Source of the DNA: Polytrichum commune
Taxonomy: Eukaryota > Streptophyta > Polytrichopsida > Polytrichales > Polytrichaceae
Assembly (NCBI GenBank): GCA_950295325.1
Contig: OX485803.1
Coordinates: 37,773,554-37,837,553, forward strand
DNA: 64,000 bases
Reading direction: 5' to 3'
In this document: in pieces, positions 1 through 12,194 of the stretch
Position numbering within the stretch: the stretch's first letter is position 1
How the letters are laid out: each line of letters opens with the position of its first letter
Translations under genes and position numbers: made by a program
Notes under the pieces: generated by a model
The model's input: the letters and a program-made list of their open reading frames with translations, nothing else
What the model was told of the DNA's origin: nothing
The model's database searches: none

Positions 1-2499
1 ATGCCACTCATTCAACAAACGCAGACATGCTGGGGGCGGATCCAAGAACTTGTTATTGGGCATCCGCTTCTTGTTCAGCCAACTATCAGTAGCAACCTGG
101 TAAAGCTTCACCCACTTGGCCTTCGAGATACAGTGGTGCTTCTTGAATTTAGACCAAACGGATCGGTTGAGACACTCAGCACCCTCCGTGTCCTGTCCCC
201 AAATGCCAAAATCTTTTGGATCACGTGCTGACAATTCTTGCAGCAGTATGTTTTTCCACTTCCTAAAGATACACCACGACTTCAAGAGTGACACATTAGA
301 GTTCTTTGTTGACCTGAAAGTCACTCTGGGAACCTCTTCGCCTGGCCTCACTTCGAGTATTCGTTTTGCACACAAAAGATAGTCAGGCTTAGTCAAACCG
401 GCCAAGACCCTAAAAGTTTCTCGAGTCAATAGTTTGCAGACATAAGGCTTCTCCTCGAATGTGGTTGCCGATTTCTTCTTCTCATGACGCGCTCGTTGTC
501 TCTGTTGCGCTTCGAGGTATTCATCCAAATAGGTTGATCCTGGCTTGTCGGGATTCATGAGGGTCCCCTTTTCATGCGCAATGAAGATCTTCTTCCACAA
601 CCTAACAGTCTCATCGTCGGCCATGATGATTGCGAGCTCAGCATTAAGGTCCGCGTGGGTGATACCTCTCGCAATGGCAGTGAACGAAGCCTCCATGCTT
701 GTTGTGAAATTCTGCAATGTGGAAGTGTTAGAATACAAACATAAGGGAAATAGACAGGAGAAATGGAGTGGGAAAGAAATCAACTATGGCATCATGGTAG
801 CTAGCTATTTAGGTAGTCATGTCTTTTTAGGAATGTATCCCTCCCATGAAGTGCTCAAGGGAGGTTCCTCTCGGCCGAGGGGAACCTCCCTTGAGCACTT
901 CATGGGAGGGATCCCTTGAGAAATACATGGGAGGTTCTTCGCGGCCGCGAGGAACCTCCCATGATCACTGTAAGGGAGGCTCCCTTGAGAAATATATGGG
1001 AGGTTCCTCTCGGCCGAGAGGAACCTCCCTTGAGAACTACATGGGAGTGAGGGAGTGAGGAAGTGCATTGTATGAATATGCATACTTACTTTCCATGCCT
1101 CCATCATTTTGGGGTCGAGCGTTGTCTCAGCTTTGTTAACCCTTTGCTTCTGGGGCCTGCCTAGTTTCACCCACACTCTACGACAATACATAATTTGGGT
1201 TGTCCAAGTAGGGATGAACTTGTTAAATGAATTGGAGTTATTTAGGGTATAAGATAGGCGGACTATCATGCTTGGATCCTCGCTCCAGACAATTGTACAA
1301 GGCCACGTCTTCAATTTATCTTTCAATGTTTGTTCTGTATCTTTATGCCCTATAATTTCCCTTGATACAGCCACGCTGTGTTGACCGTTGATAATGAGAA
1401 AATTTCCATTCTTGATGTCGTTCCAAGTCATCATTTCTCTCCATCTTTCATCCTTATTAAGCTTCGGCATTAGGCAAAAATTGTGATGAGGCCATGCCAG
1501 TGGAGTCTGTATAAGGTAGTTCTTCATAAGTGCTACCCCGGCTTCATCCAGTGGGCGAGTAACCTGGTAAGATTTAACTTGCATCATTTTCTTGATGTGG
1601 ACATGGAAAACTTTCTCCACACCGAAAGGATAAAGGTGTCCAAATAATTGGACAAACTTTTTCCGGTCCGCTGCAGCTTCCTCCAAACTTGGTTCCTCTC
1701 CATGCGCGATAATTCTCCCCTTCTCTGCTACAGTGAGCACTAGGGGAGTTTCATCTGTGTCATCCGTCGCCTTCATCTTCTTAGCCTTGGTCTTCCTGGG
1801 TTCATCAGTTGTCATCTTCGGTGCCGGGGGTTTCCTTGGGCCCGTTGTCTCCTCGGGATTGTTGTCAAGAATTGGCGTTGGGTTGAGGGTCCTGGCCAAC
1901 GGACCAATGTCACCTGAAACATTCTTAGACCTCTTAGAAGTCTCTCGTGTTCCTCCAGCTTCCTCTCCGGGTCTCTGTTTCTTTTGTGTCTTCTTATTTC
2001 CTCCATCATCATTCCTAGAAGCGACAAGAGTCTCCGCTTGTTTCTTCTTTTGCTTCTTTAGCGCCTCCTTCTCGGACGCCTCTCTTGCATTGATATCACC
2101 TATTGCTTCAAGTATAAAATTTATGGCCTTCTTGGAAATGCCAGAACCCATCACTATCTCCATATCTTCTTTGTCCGCAGTAGGGAGCGTCGAGATTGAT
2201 TGCGTGAACGGCTCCATATGGAATCTGTGTCTCTTGCAATCGATGGACAAAATTCGTGTTTCAAGTCCTTCGACGACCGACACGTTTAGTTTGTCGCTAT
2301 CACCGATAGCAGCCGAGGTAATTGCATTTCCCGGGTTTGGAATCCAGCTTTTGTCCACCCGGTACGCGAATGTTAATTTTAGAGGCGATTCATTGTCTTT
2401 TCTATGTACTTGCAGCGACCAATGTCGCAAGTGGGTGTCCCTAATTCCCAGTGGACACCCTTCGGCCCCACTTGGATATCCCCAACAAGATCGGTCCAT
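1..2499 (-). CDS. GQH-motif protein, two exons, 3' end off the window
   Basis: I read two exons, 2499-1090 and 711-1. The donor after MEAWK is GTAAGT and the acceptor is TTGCAG, with phase 0 on both sides. Exon 1 gives 470 codons. Exon 2 is open for 237 codons to the window edge, so at least 707 residues are encoded. Residues 1-130 show no known domain. Residues 135-250 are a Lys/Glu/Thr/Pro-rich, probably disordered stretch. Residues 260-460 look globular and hold INGQHS at about 370-375, followed by a region with NNSNSFNKF and a W/R-rich patch. The GQH motif resembles ParB-like or DGQHR-type folds, but this is a weak resemblance and I assign no function. The start is uncertain: an overlapping frame is open from 2582, so an upstream exon is possible. 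The intron (712-1089) carries three palindromic repeats, and two degenerate ones lie upstream. It may be a transposon-associated gene family. Confidence 0.6.
837..912. repeat. 76-bp near-perfect palindrome, core copy 1
   Basis: The 24-bp core (863-886) is half-site GGTTCCTCTCGG plus its reverse complement, with one mismatch at 869/880. The inverted symmetry continues 26 bp on each side without further mismatch. The arm sequence (containing CATGAAGTGCTCAAGGG) is not found at the other loci outside this intron. It lies in the intron of the left-edge gene. Confidence 0.9.
926..963. repeat. 38-bp palindrome, core copy 2
   Basis: The core at 933-956 is a variant with GCGGCCGC at the centre and one mismatch (938/951). 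The arms CATGGGA and its complement extend the symmetry by 7 bp each side. It starts 70 bp after the first core, in the same intron. Confidence 0.88.
998..1029. repeat. 32-bp palindrome, core copy 3
   Basis: A perfect 24-bp core at 1002-1025 is extended by GGGA/TCCC. It begins 69 bp after copy 2, so the three intronic copies are evenly spaced. A small palindromic AAGGGAGGCTCCCTT lies just before it. Confidence 0.9.
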
Positions 2500-2647
2500 A
2501 AAACTTCTCTCTCCATGTCACCTGCACGAATCATTGAAATGGTTAGTGTGTGTGGACTCCATGAAAGAGTGTGAAGTCTCAAGAGTGTGGTGTGAAAGAG
2601 AACCTCAAGAGTGGTGTGATAGTGTTTCTACATTGCGAAGGGGAGGA

Positions 2648-2671
2648 GGATCCTCTCGCCCGCGAGGAACC
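2648..2671. repeat. Degenerate palindrome core copy 4
   Basis: GGATCCTCTCGC followed by CCGCGAGGAACC. Three base pairs no longer match, including the central one. The surrounding GGGGAGG and CCTCCCC blocks keep imperfect symmetry. It lies about 150 bp upstream of the start of the left-edge gene. Confidence 0.75.
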
Positions 2672-2720
2672 ACCTCCCCCGCTCACAGTGAGCCCTTGTG
2701 AGGTTATCAACCTCACAGAG

Positions 2721-2797
2721 CCAGGGGTCAGTGATGGGGGGAGGAGGTTCCTCGCGGGCGAGAGGATCCTCCTCCCCCCCTCATCACTGACCCCTGG
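2721..2797. repeat. 77-bp imperfect palindrome, core copy 5
   Basis: The core at 2746-2769 runs from GGTTCCTCGCGG to GCGAGAGGATCC. The arms run from CCAGGGGTCAGTGATGGGG on the left to its complement on the right, with a 1-2 base slip in the G/C run. It looks like copy 4 in the opposite orientation with longer arms. Confidence 0.85.
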
Positions 2798-2802
2798 CAT
2801 GA

Positions 2803-2872
2803 ACATAAGTATAAGCATGAGCATAAACACAAGCATGAGCATAAACATAAGCATGAGCATAAACATAACACA
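2803..2872 (+). repeat. 12-bp tandem repeat (AAGCATGAGCAT-like)
   Basis: About six tandem units alternate between AAGCATGAGCAT and AAACATAAGCAT. It directly follows palindrome 5 and runs into the longer CATTCAACACAAA array. Confidence 0.85.
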
Positions 2873-2989
2873 TTCAATCAGATAACACATTCAAACACTC
2901 AGAGCACACAAGCTCTTATACAGATTGAATACAACCCCTAGGTACTCAAACACAACCAAAAAGCACATTCAAACCTTGCCTACATTCAA

Positions 2990-3690
2990 CCAGATTGAAC
3001 ACAAACACACATTCAAACACATTCAAACAAACTAAAACCAGGTTCTATGAGTTTCAACACAAACACACATTCAACACAAACATACATTCAACACAAGCAG
3101 AATCAATGTAGGATTCACCACAAGCACATTCAAACACATTCAAACAAACTTAACCAGGTTCTATGAGTTTCAACACAAACACACACATTCAACACAAACA
3201 TACATTCAACACAAACATACATTCAACACAACCATACATTCAACACAAACATACATTCAACACAAAGATACATTCCACACAAACATACATTCAACACAAA
3301 GATACATTCCACACAAACATACATTCAACACAAACATACATTCAACACAAACATACATTCAACACAAGCAGAATCAATGTAGGATTCACCACAAGCACAT
3401 TCAAACACATTCAAACAAACTTAACCAGGTTCTAGGAGTTTCAACACAAACACACATTCAAACACATTCAAACAAACTAAACCAAGTTCTATGAGTTTCA
3501 ACACAAACACACACATTCAAACAAACTAAACCAGGTTCTATGGGTTTCAACACAAGCACACATTCAACACAAACACACACATTCAACACAAGCATAATCA
3601 ATGTAGGATTCACCACAAGCACATTCAAACACATTCAAACACATTCATACTGAAGATAAACCTAACACATTCAAACACATTGATACACAT
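2990..3690 (+). repeat. CATTCAACACAAA minisatellite with higher-order copies
   Basis: The short motif ACATTCAACACAAACAT is repeated many times; between 3200 and 3370 the 15-bp unit is nearly perfect. A larger unit containing GCAGAATCAATGTAGG and CCAGGTTCTATGAGTTT recurs at about 3040, 3100, 3155, 3370, 3430 and 3530. The array therefore has a higher-order structure. The open frame across it is a low-complexity artefact. Confidence 0.9.
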
Positions 3691-3749
3691 TCAACACAAC
3701 CACATTCATACTGAAGATAAACCTAACACATTGAGTTGAGAGTTACCAC

Positions 3750-6657
3750 AAGTTGCTGGAAGGAGGGCTGAGGATTGTGGGAGACTTGGCTATGGAACTC
3801 AGCACCCCAACCTAGAGAGAAAAGGCGAACAATCTGGAGTAGAGAAAAGTCGAACTGGAGTGCGACCAGGAGTGCGACCAGGTGTAGAGAAAAGTCGAAC
3901 AATCTTGTTTAGGATGTACAATTCAATCTCAGAATCTGAGAGCGTGGAAGGTGTGAGTGGAACTTGGAAGGAAGAGAGGAGAGGAAGACACAAATGAGGA
4001 GTCGCCCGACATTCGAATGGATGCCACCCGGGCAGGTACGGCTACTGGCCGGAATCGACGGTTCATATGAAGCCGTCATCATGGATGGCCGGGATTAACT
4101 CACCTTCCCATGATGACAAGTGTACCGACTAGTAACAACTGCCTATGGGACATGTGTTGATTGAGTACCTTTTCCCCGGTTGCTCTTTCAACTAATTTTA
4201 TTTTGGCCGTTGGATGCGTGCGTAAACCCTATGGCTCCATCTGCGACATCTGATGTCAAGATGGGAATGAGATTACAACCTCTTTTTCGATGCGGTAATG
4301 AGAAACAATTGTCATAATTGAATCCATATCTTATATGTCAAATTACAAAGTTACGTCATGGATCATATACATATTGGAATTATTTTATAAGCAACTAATT
4401 AAATACTAACACACACACACACGCATTAAGTACTACATATGTGTGGATTTGTTAACATTTTCATGTAAGTTTTGACTTAATTATATGAAAAGATTGGATT
4501 GAAAACTCAAAAGATAACACTCACCATGAGAAAACGATTCATATTAGTATAAATCAACGGTATTGTCAATTTGATTATCAAAACTTGTCTCAAAAGGTGT
4601 GTTAACATGTGCACAAAATATATACAATTTTGATAGAAGAATTCAACTTGTTGTTGATCATCATGCACATTTGGAAGTTTGTTGAGAAGGGTTGATACCA
4701 ATAGCGGAAGTGATGTGGTGGTCATATATGGGTCCATACCAATATCGGAAGTGTTGTGGTTGTCATATATGAGTGTACAAAACACAATCACTATTCACTC
4801 CAATAGTGATCATGATTCACAAAATCTAATCTACGCACTCATGTATATGTCATATTATGCGACGCGACTCACACAACCAATGATTAATTCAATCTTTGTC
4901 CTCGTTGAACCCTAACAATAAGCACTAATAATAATCACTAATAACGTTTAAATTTTATTATATCAGTATAAAGATATAACACCGTGTAAATCCCAATAGT
5001 AAGTCACACAAATATCATATTTGGTCTAGTTGTTAAATGTTGCTGAAACCGAGATGTTTCTCATATGATCATCAAGTGTGTGGGGAGTTTCTTACATAGA
5101 TTTGATTAATAGGTATGAATACCATATGATAGTAGATCGTTCATTTCAAGCGAGGCATACCAAATATTCAATCACAAACATATACAAGTTAATGAGGCAT
5201 TGTATTAATTTGTATTGCTAACTAATGTTTTTTTTATGATGCATCATGCAACATCAAGTGTCTTAATATGCCACTTGTCTTTATTTTCTTATATCATTAT
5301 TGATTCCTTTAAAACTAGGACATAAAGTTCAATGATTGTAATTCTTAAACGTTCCCTATTGGCAAAATATTTAATACCTACATATGATATAGAGCATGGT
5401 AGAAGATACGTGTATTTTGTATTTAAAAGACACTCATACATCAACAATGCTCCTCAAAAATGATTTATTCATTTATTTTCTTTGTTGAGGTGCGATTACA
5501 TAGTGACATGAAAGAAGACACCCATTTTGGCCGTTGGATGCGTGCTTCATAGCAAACTTAGGATGGTTAGCATATTTTGAGCACATAATCCTCATCTTTG
5601 CTAACATGTGTCTTCGTGCCGCCAATTCCAGGTCTCGACGTTACACACTACTCAAATATATAGGTGTCCAAATTATTGTTGTGGTTGATTTAGGCACATC
5701 TACCTTATATTATCAAGCTGGATAATATTGTATGAATAGTCAAGTAACGGCCGAATGTCATGTGCGTCAAAGGTGGTGAGAGTCAGTGGCAACAAATATG
5801 GTTGTCCTAATAAGGATCAATTTCGTTTGGTAGTAAATACATTCTATCCTTCCATGCGATAAACATCAACTCGGGCCTAATTTGGTTAATTTTTTTCATT
5901 AGACACCTACCATAGAGGGCGTTCTATTTCATCAAGTAATGCCATAATGTACATAAACTAAAATTAATGTTACTTTACATAAAAAGAAGCACAAAATACA
6001 AATAATTAACCACATTAAGATTTGAGGAATACAATGAATGTGGCTTGCATTGATTTTCTATTGAAAAATAACTTCAAACAAATAGTAATGTAAATCATTA
6101 TCATAGTAGTGGTAATGTTTCTTGCACACACTTGTATGTCAATCACCTAATATACTAATTCATTTTGCTTCTAGTAATGGACCCCAAAAGTAGGGCGTGA
6201 ATTTTTACTACCCAAGATGTGTTATTACACAATATTTCCAAGTGTTTCTTGACAACATCAATAAAATGGGGTCTCATGGTCACAACTAGTATTATCTTAT
6301 AATACCCATTGTTGTTCATAAAAACAATTGAAGATGGGGAAAGATGTTATTTCATCACCCCTGGGCCAATAACTAACACATGACCCATTTCCATGTATTA
6401 AACATGTACTCAATACTGAAATTGTGGTTAGCAACACTCAAGGTTGATTATGTTTTTAAGATGCACCCATGGCATTGTGGACCCATAACATTAGTGGAAT
6501 CCGAGCCAATGATTTGTTGGACCGACTGTCACAGTGAATTTAGAAAGTGGGTGCAAACCTTCCATGATGGTGGGAGTGGCCGGTCTGATTTTTGGGCATA
6601 ATCGGTCAACATCCCAATGTTTCCAAGTCCAGCCGGTTCCATAATGTGATTGTTTGG
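3750..6657. other. AT-rich intergenic sequence, no gene seen
   Basis: Only short chance open frames are present. There is a short (AC)n run near 4410-4423. I see no splice-linked coding, no RNA gene and no clear terminal repeats. Confidence 0.6.
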
Positions 6658-6683
6658 TTTTAGGGTTTAGGGTTTAGGGTTTG
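6658..6683 (+). repeat. Interstitial telomere-type (TTTAGGG)n tract
   Basis: Three and a half TTTAGGG units, the plant telomere repeat, lie in ordinary sequence. AACCCTAAACCCTA follows on the same strand near 6759. A similar tract of about 2.5 units lies at 13388-13405. These are too short to be a chromosome end. Confidence 0.85.
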
Positions 6684-6689
6684 GCAAAT

Positions 6690-9102
6690 ACATGATTTTT
6701 AATTTTTAAAATAATAACCATAAAAACACCACGCAAATATATGACCCTATTACATTTAACCCTAAACCCTATTAGAATTAACATTATTTTACATTAATAT
6801 TTGGCATCGCACGATGTACTGTTATTCCATTGGGCAATTCAAATGTATTACTTATGAGTTCATAATCACTCATGTTGAAAAGGTTGTTTGGACGTTTAGG
6901 GCCTTCACTTATTGTGTGAATAGGTGTGAAGCTAAGAAAAACCCACCGCCCCCCCCCCCCCCATAGGTAGAAGGAGAGTGTGTAGAAAAGATTGGACTTA
7001 TATGTGCTCAAATATGGACATTAGGTAGGTTTAGTACTTAAGACATATGTAGAGACTTTGTAAGCGCTTTGGCTTTTCAATAATTAAAGGTTGACGAAGT
7101 AATCATTGTGAAAGATTGACATGCAAATAGATAAATAGCATCACCAACTTCTTATGCAAGCGAGCAAATGTAAATAGAGAGTCTCTTCACATGTACTAGG
7201 TGTTTACTGCCTTTTGGTGGGGAACTTTGTGACCGTGGCTTTATGAATGGTTTTGTATCTGAGGTAGGGATTGATTAGATGGGACATTTGGGGAGAGGTC
7301 TTGGTGAGAGGTTATTAAGTGTGTTAATGAGGAGTTGGGTTGGGTGTGACTTCAACTTAGTGTTCTTGGGGGGGGGGGGGCGTGTGGCTTTTTGTGAGAT
7401 GAAGATCGAGGGTTCGAAACCTTAATAGACGATAATGAGAAACATGATGACAAGAAAACACTATCCTTTACCATAAATTGGGCGTTCTTTGGGGGTAGTT
7501 GAGTTTGGGTGACCAACCTACAAGGGATGCTCTCTCCATCAGTCAATTGTAATGCAGCTTTCAAAGATGTTTAGTTTCTTTTGCTAGGGGTTTGTTAAAT
7601 GAAATCAACTCACTGCCAAGCTCTTGGGTGGGCAAATAGTGTGAATTGAGAGACAACCACGATTGCATGTATTGTTGTAAGAGTTTGTAAGACTTTATCC
7701 TATGAATCATCATCCAAACACCGATTCAAAACCAAAACAACCTTAATTAATCATGTGAATGTCTAAGTGAAATTAATTTGTGACACCAAGATGATATCGG
7801 AATCACCTTTGAAGTCTTCCTTGAATATTTCATTGGCTTTATGTCTTATTTAAAATCCTAACTACACACCCAAGTGTCATGTATTACAATGTAGCATGCA
7901 AGAGGAAGATAATTGTGAGCAAGTATGGAATGTAGAATATATATTAAAAATGTTGAAACATTGGTGTTCATGCACTAAGGTTGATGAGGCTATTGTGGAA
8001 ACCTCTAGCCTACTTAAAATTATCTAGGTGATGGATTCGAGCATTAGAAGCTTGAGCAGGATAACAATTGCGAATCATGACCAAGCAATCTAAAGTTGTT
8101 GAAATTGGAGTTGAGGAAGGTGTTCGTCTAGGCTCTGGAATCAAAGATTCTCTACTTTCCAATTTGGTTTTAAAGCAAGCAACTCTTACATTGTTCAATG
8201 TTGTGTAAGTGGATGGCGACACTAGCAAATTCTACATGGGTCATTTGTCAATGAAAACGAAGTTTAATGCCAACATTTGTTGTGTCATGTTTTTAAAGTG
8301 GTCATGAATAAGATGAAATGTTGCCAAATTAGGTTATCATTATAAAATACCCACTATGCAAGTGGTTGGCACCTCACAACCATATGCCCACACACTTTGG
8401 GAGAGACCTTAATCCCATCATCCCAAATATTGAGACTAATTTTATTTATAACATTCAATATTTCATGCATAAAAGGAAACCCTTAGGGAAGGAGGATTGC
8501 CCTTCCCAAAATGCTAAAGAGGACTCATTTTCGCCCCATCTCTCTCAAGTGTAGTGTGGCTAAAAAGGGTGTGTGAACTCCTAGGGGTGTGGTAGTTTTG
8601 AGTGTGTTGTGATGGCCTGGTTAGGTTGTGATTACACAAGTGGTGTCGTGGCATGGCTAGGTTGTGAGTGGCTCTCTCTCTTTTTCCTTTGAAATGTTTT
8701 GAAGATTGCTTATAGAGTGTATGCATTTAGGGTTTAGGAACATGATGTGTGAGGAAGATACGTAGCACGCTAATGTCCAAGGGATTTTTGGGCATGATCG
8801 GTCAAAATGCTAGTGTTTGCAAGTCCAACCGGTTATTTCTCAAACTCAACTCTACAAGATCGGTAGCTTCAAAACATCAACGCCACCAAATGGCCTTTGA
8901 CGTTATTTCACAAGATCGATAATTATGTTGAAGCGTTGAACTTCAAACATTTATTTCTCAAACTCAACATGTGCATTTGTAACTATTGGTCAGTTCTCCC
9001 GTATCATTTCAGCCGATCATGTGTGCGCTTCACTAAGGATAGATCTCTCTTCCCAATTGGATAGACGATGATATTTTGCAATTCTCCCATATTTATTGGT
9101 GC
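6690..9102. other. AT-rich intergenic sequence with two long G/C runs
   Basis: No supportable gene. The notable items are a 14-C run at 6949-6962 and a 13-G run at 7368-7380. Confidence 0.55.
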
Positions 9103-9432
9103 TCATGATAGTAGAAAATTATGTCCAAAAACACCGTAGCCAAAATCGGCTGAGATTCTTTTGACTAGCCTTATCTGCAGTTGCTAAACAATTACATATA
9201 TATTGTTTTACAACAACAATTTCATGACGTTTAGAGCGTGTAATATACCGTTGGAAAGGTGTTTTCAAGACCTTTCCAACAATTTATTACACAAATACAA
9301 ATTACTTAAAATTTTGGTTGCTTAACCAATAAACAAATATGCAATGTTTAAGCAACTGTTGATCACGCTGGTCAAGATAACCGCAACCAATTTTGGTTGC
9401 GGTTGTTTTTGACATAATTTTCTACTATGATG
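9103..9432. mobile_element. MITE-like element, 330 bp, imperfect long TIRs
   Basis: The left end (9103-9145, starting CATGATAGTAGAAAATTATG) is matched by the inverted right end (9385-9432). The inverted similarity covers about 40 bp with a few mismatches. Inner hairpins (TTGGAAAGGTGTTTTCAAGACCTTTCCAA near 9252, in two blocks) and a GGTTGCTTAA/TTAAGCAAC pair strengthen the fold-back reading. No coding capacity and no clear target duplication. Confidence 0.7.
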
Positions 9433-11190
9433 TGTCTATTTGAAAGTAGTTTGGTGAAAAGATACGATGTTGTTTTGCTAGTTAGTTGTAGTAGCTATTG
9501 GGATGCTAGAGTCTTCTTGTTAAAGCAAAACCCCAAAGAAGGGCCCTAGAGTGCTCACTAATGTTTGAGCAGTGATTTCTCTCTATAAAATTAAAGTGGT
9601 AATAATATTAATATAATGGGTTGATAAATAGACTTGTGGAGCCACTTCACATGGGACGTCTACGTCAATTGTCTACGTCATGGTAGAATTGAAGTTCATG
9701 AAATTGGTTTCAAAGATCCAAAAAGCTGCTAGAGTTAATTTAAGGCCCCCTACCGTGAAATCGATAGAACACTTTGCTAACGTTTATTAAGTCCATGAAG
9801 TAGCTTGGAACCTTCATGAAATTGAGTTTGTACTTCTACGAAGTCATCTTACTAGGAGTATGGTTATTTATCATTCTTGCGTCATCTGAGTCATCTGCCT
9901 CCGACAAAATTGAGGCACAGTTAGGAGGCACTGGCATTTTTGTCCATAAGGTACATACTAGGTCTTCAGTGGCACATTTTCCTAATTGGACACCTAATAT
10001 ATTTGATTGGACCAGGTATGCAGATCAATGAGGATCACAAAGCAAACATCATGAAGACACATGTTTAAAATACAATGGATCGCGTCTTTCTTCCAATATT
10101 AATAACTAATCTACACTTGCTAGTGAACATAGTTCGGAGGATTTGTATATACATTAATTTCCACACAATCCAACAAACATAGTTTGCTAAAATAGGTCAT
10201 ACTTTAATAGTTCGACATTTTAATTAGAAACGGAGTATTTGCTTCAATATAATGGAAACTTCGACATTTTAATTGGAAAGTTCGACATTTCAATTAGAAA
10301 CTAACGTTGGGGATATGACCCCACGTAACTTCTTGATGATTACATATATAAGATGATACAATGGTTTTGCTTACATAACATATACCTAATCATCTTGTGC
10401 GATAGGTATTTATAATGTAGCCAGGGTAGCAAAGAAGAATCACAAGACCATCATGAAACTTGACTACACGTGACCATGCTAATTGGGCCCGCAAAGCCAG
10501 TATGTCATTAACTATAGCCCATAGAGGCTTCAAAGCCATGCAATGCGATGTGCACAAGTAGTTTGTTCTAACTTGGTGAAATTTTAATATATAACTAATA
10601 ATTGATTCCTATGCCGCCGTTCTTCATGACTTCCCACCCATCCGCATGCAAAGGGTAATTGTGCACCTTCCTGGAACAACCTTAATAATTCTCGGTGTAG
10701 CAATCTTAATAATTAAGCATGCAACACACACAAAGCACGGTAAATGGTTGTGGGCCCCATTAACTTCACTTAAGTGCCCAAATTTGTGGGTGCAAAGCCG
10801 TTCTTCTTTGATGCCCATCATCACCCCTTACCATTGGCTCTTTTTCACTATACACATTTGAAATGCATGAATATGGACTCAAGTCTATGGAGTAGGGTAT
10901 TGTGCTAATTCAAGTAGTGGTAACACTTATCGATTCCACATAGGTTAGAAACTCGACCCCCTTTCGATGGGTGGCAACATCATCAAAGAGGCGCTAGACT
11001 AACGTATGCATGTGTTATTCAATAATTTCTCTTAATAGGACCCCCATAGTTGGTCGGTCCCTGGTTCAACGAGGGTCAAAGAACAAATACCATAAAGACA
11101 TGTTTTAGGGGAAGTGGACTACATCTTCAAATTTGATCAAACTACTCCATGTTCAACAATGAACACATTTGAGAGGATCTATGTAGTGCC
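9433..11190. other. Intergenic, no gene seen
   Basis: Short tandem GTTCGACATTTTAATT blocks lie at about 10210-10305. Nothing else is supportable. Confidence 0.5.
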
Positions 11191-11573
11191 ACCCTCTATA
11201 AATGTTACACCTATAAGTGTTAACCCTCTCTAAATGTTAACTTTCTTCTACTGCCCACATATTGCACACTATAAATGTTAAACGAGTCAACTATTAACAA
11301 AATAGTACTGCCTTTGTAAATTTGACTCTGCAAATGTTAATGAATGAAATACAACCACAATATGGTTTTCACCAAAGAATCATTGATTCATACTTCACCC
11401 GTGATTTGTAAACTTTATTGAATAAAGTATTGATTGGGTTTGTATACATTCATAAACTTAACATTTGTATATTGGTCAAAAAAGCAATTTACTAATTTTC
11501 TAATTGTTAATTATTAGCACCTTTATAAATGTTAACTTTGATCCACTCCCGAGGGTTAACATCTATAGAGGGT
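11191..11573. mobile_element. MITE-like element, 383 bp, TIR ACCCTCTATAAATGTTA
   Basis: The left end ACCCTCTATAAATGTTA (11191-11207) is repeated inverted as GTTAACATCTATAGAGGGT (11555-11573). The motif CTATAAATGTTA or a close variant recurs about five times inside. It has no open frame and the target duplication is unclear. Confidence 0.65.
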
Positions 11574-12018
11574 AGACTGTACACTCTAAATCTCGTTGTA
11601 TCATGCCGTTGGCAATCAAAGGAAGGTAATGGAGAATGTACATTATAAGTACTATCAACTAGGGAGCACATCAGCTCGCCAAACAATCATTCTCTACTAC
11701 CACACCTCAAACCATGATATCTCCTACAAGAGAGGACCCCGTACAATAGGGAGGGAAGCTTCAAATATTTTAGTACCCAAACTTAGTCTCCCACCAAACC
11801 AAATTGACACTACTATATAAGGTCCATACCTCCAACCGTTTGTGGCTCACTCTTCAAGCATTTCCATATCTCATTGTTGCCATTCCATGCGTTCAGAACC
11901 CACACATGTTGGTTTTAGCAGGTGCCGGCCCAAGTAGCTCATGCTTTGCCTGAGCCACTGCTCCCCGAAAAAATATGCCCTACGTGTAGTACGTACAATT
12001 CCAGGATGCAAGCGTGTA

Positions 12019-12038
12019 GTCCGTACAATTGTACGGAC
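12019..12038. repeat. 20-bp perfect palindrome GTCCGTACAATTGTACGGAC
   Basis: A perfect inverted repeat just left of the 12 kb palindrome cluster. It is preceded by a partial direct copy (GTGTAGTACGTACAATT near 11985). It belongs to no family seen elsewhere in the window. Confidence 0.85.
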
Positions 12039-12057
12039 CACTGCGATAGGGTGCCGA

Positions 12058-12081
12058 GGTTCCTCTCGGCCGAGAGGAACC
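12058..12081. repeat. Palindrome core copy 6 (perfect)
   Basis: GGTTCCTCTCGG plus its exact complement, extended 3 bp each side by GAG/CTC. It is the first of three copies spaced 56 and 57 bp apart. Confidence 0.92.
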
Positions 12082-12113
12082 TCCGTTGCCAAGGGCCAGC
12101 CTTGGATATCCAA

Positions 12114-12137
12114 GGTTCCTCTCGGCCGAGAGGAACC
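12114..12137. repeat. Palindrome core copy 7 (perfect)
   Basis: A perfect core, preceded by GGATATCCAA and followed by CTCCAGGCC. Confidence 0.92.
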
Positions 12138-12170
12138 TCCAGGCCAGACTTGATATCCAAGGCTGGCCGA

Positions 12171-12194
12171 GGTTCCTCTCGGCCGAGAGGAACC
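12171..12194. repeat. Palindrome core copy 8 (perfect)
   Basis: A perfect core preceded by AAGGCTGGCCGA and followed by TAGAGGCCAGATT. The same right flank recurs after copy 10. Confidence 0.92.

Noticed and set aside
1733-2701. 322-codon plus-strand open frame
   Set aside because: Antisense to exon 1 of the minus-strand gene, which has correct splice signals and a matching second exon. The plus frame is Ser/Phe/Leu-rich, as expected for the reverse of a Lys/Glu-rich region.
3163-3435. 90-codon frame of HSTQTYIQHKHTFNT-type repeats
   Set aside because: A product of the CATTCAACACAAA minisatellite.
6658-6683. Telomere
   Set aside because: Only three to four units inside non-telomeric sequence; an interstitial tract.
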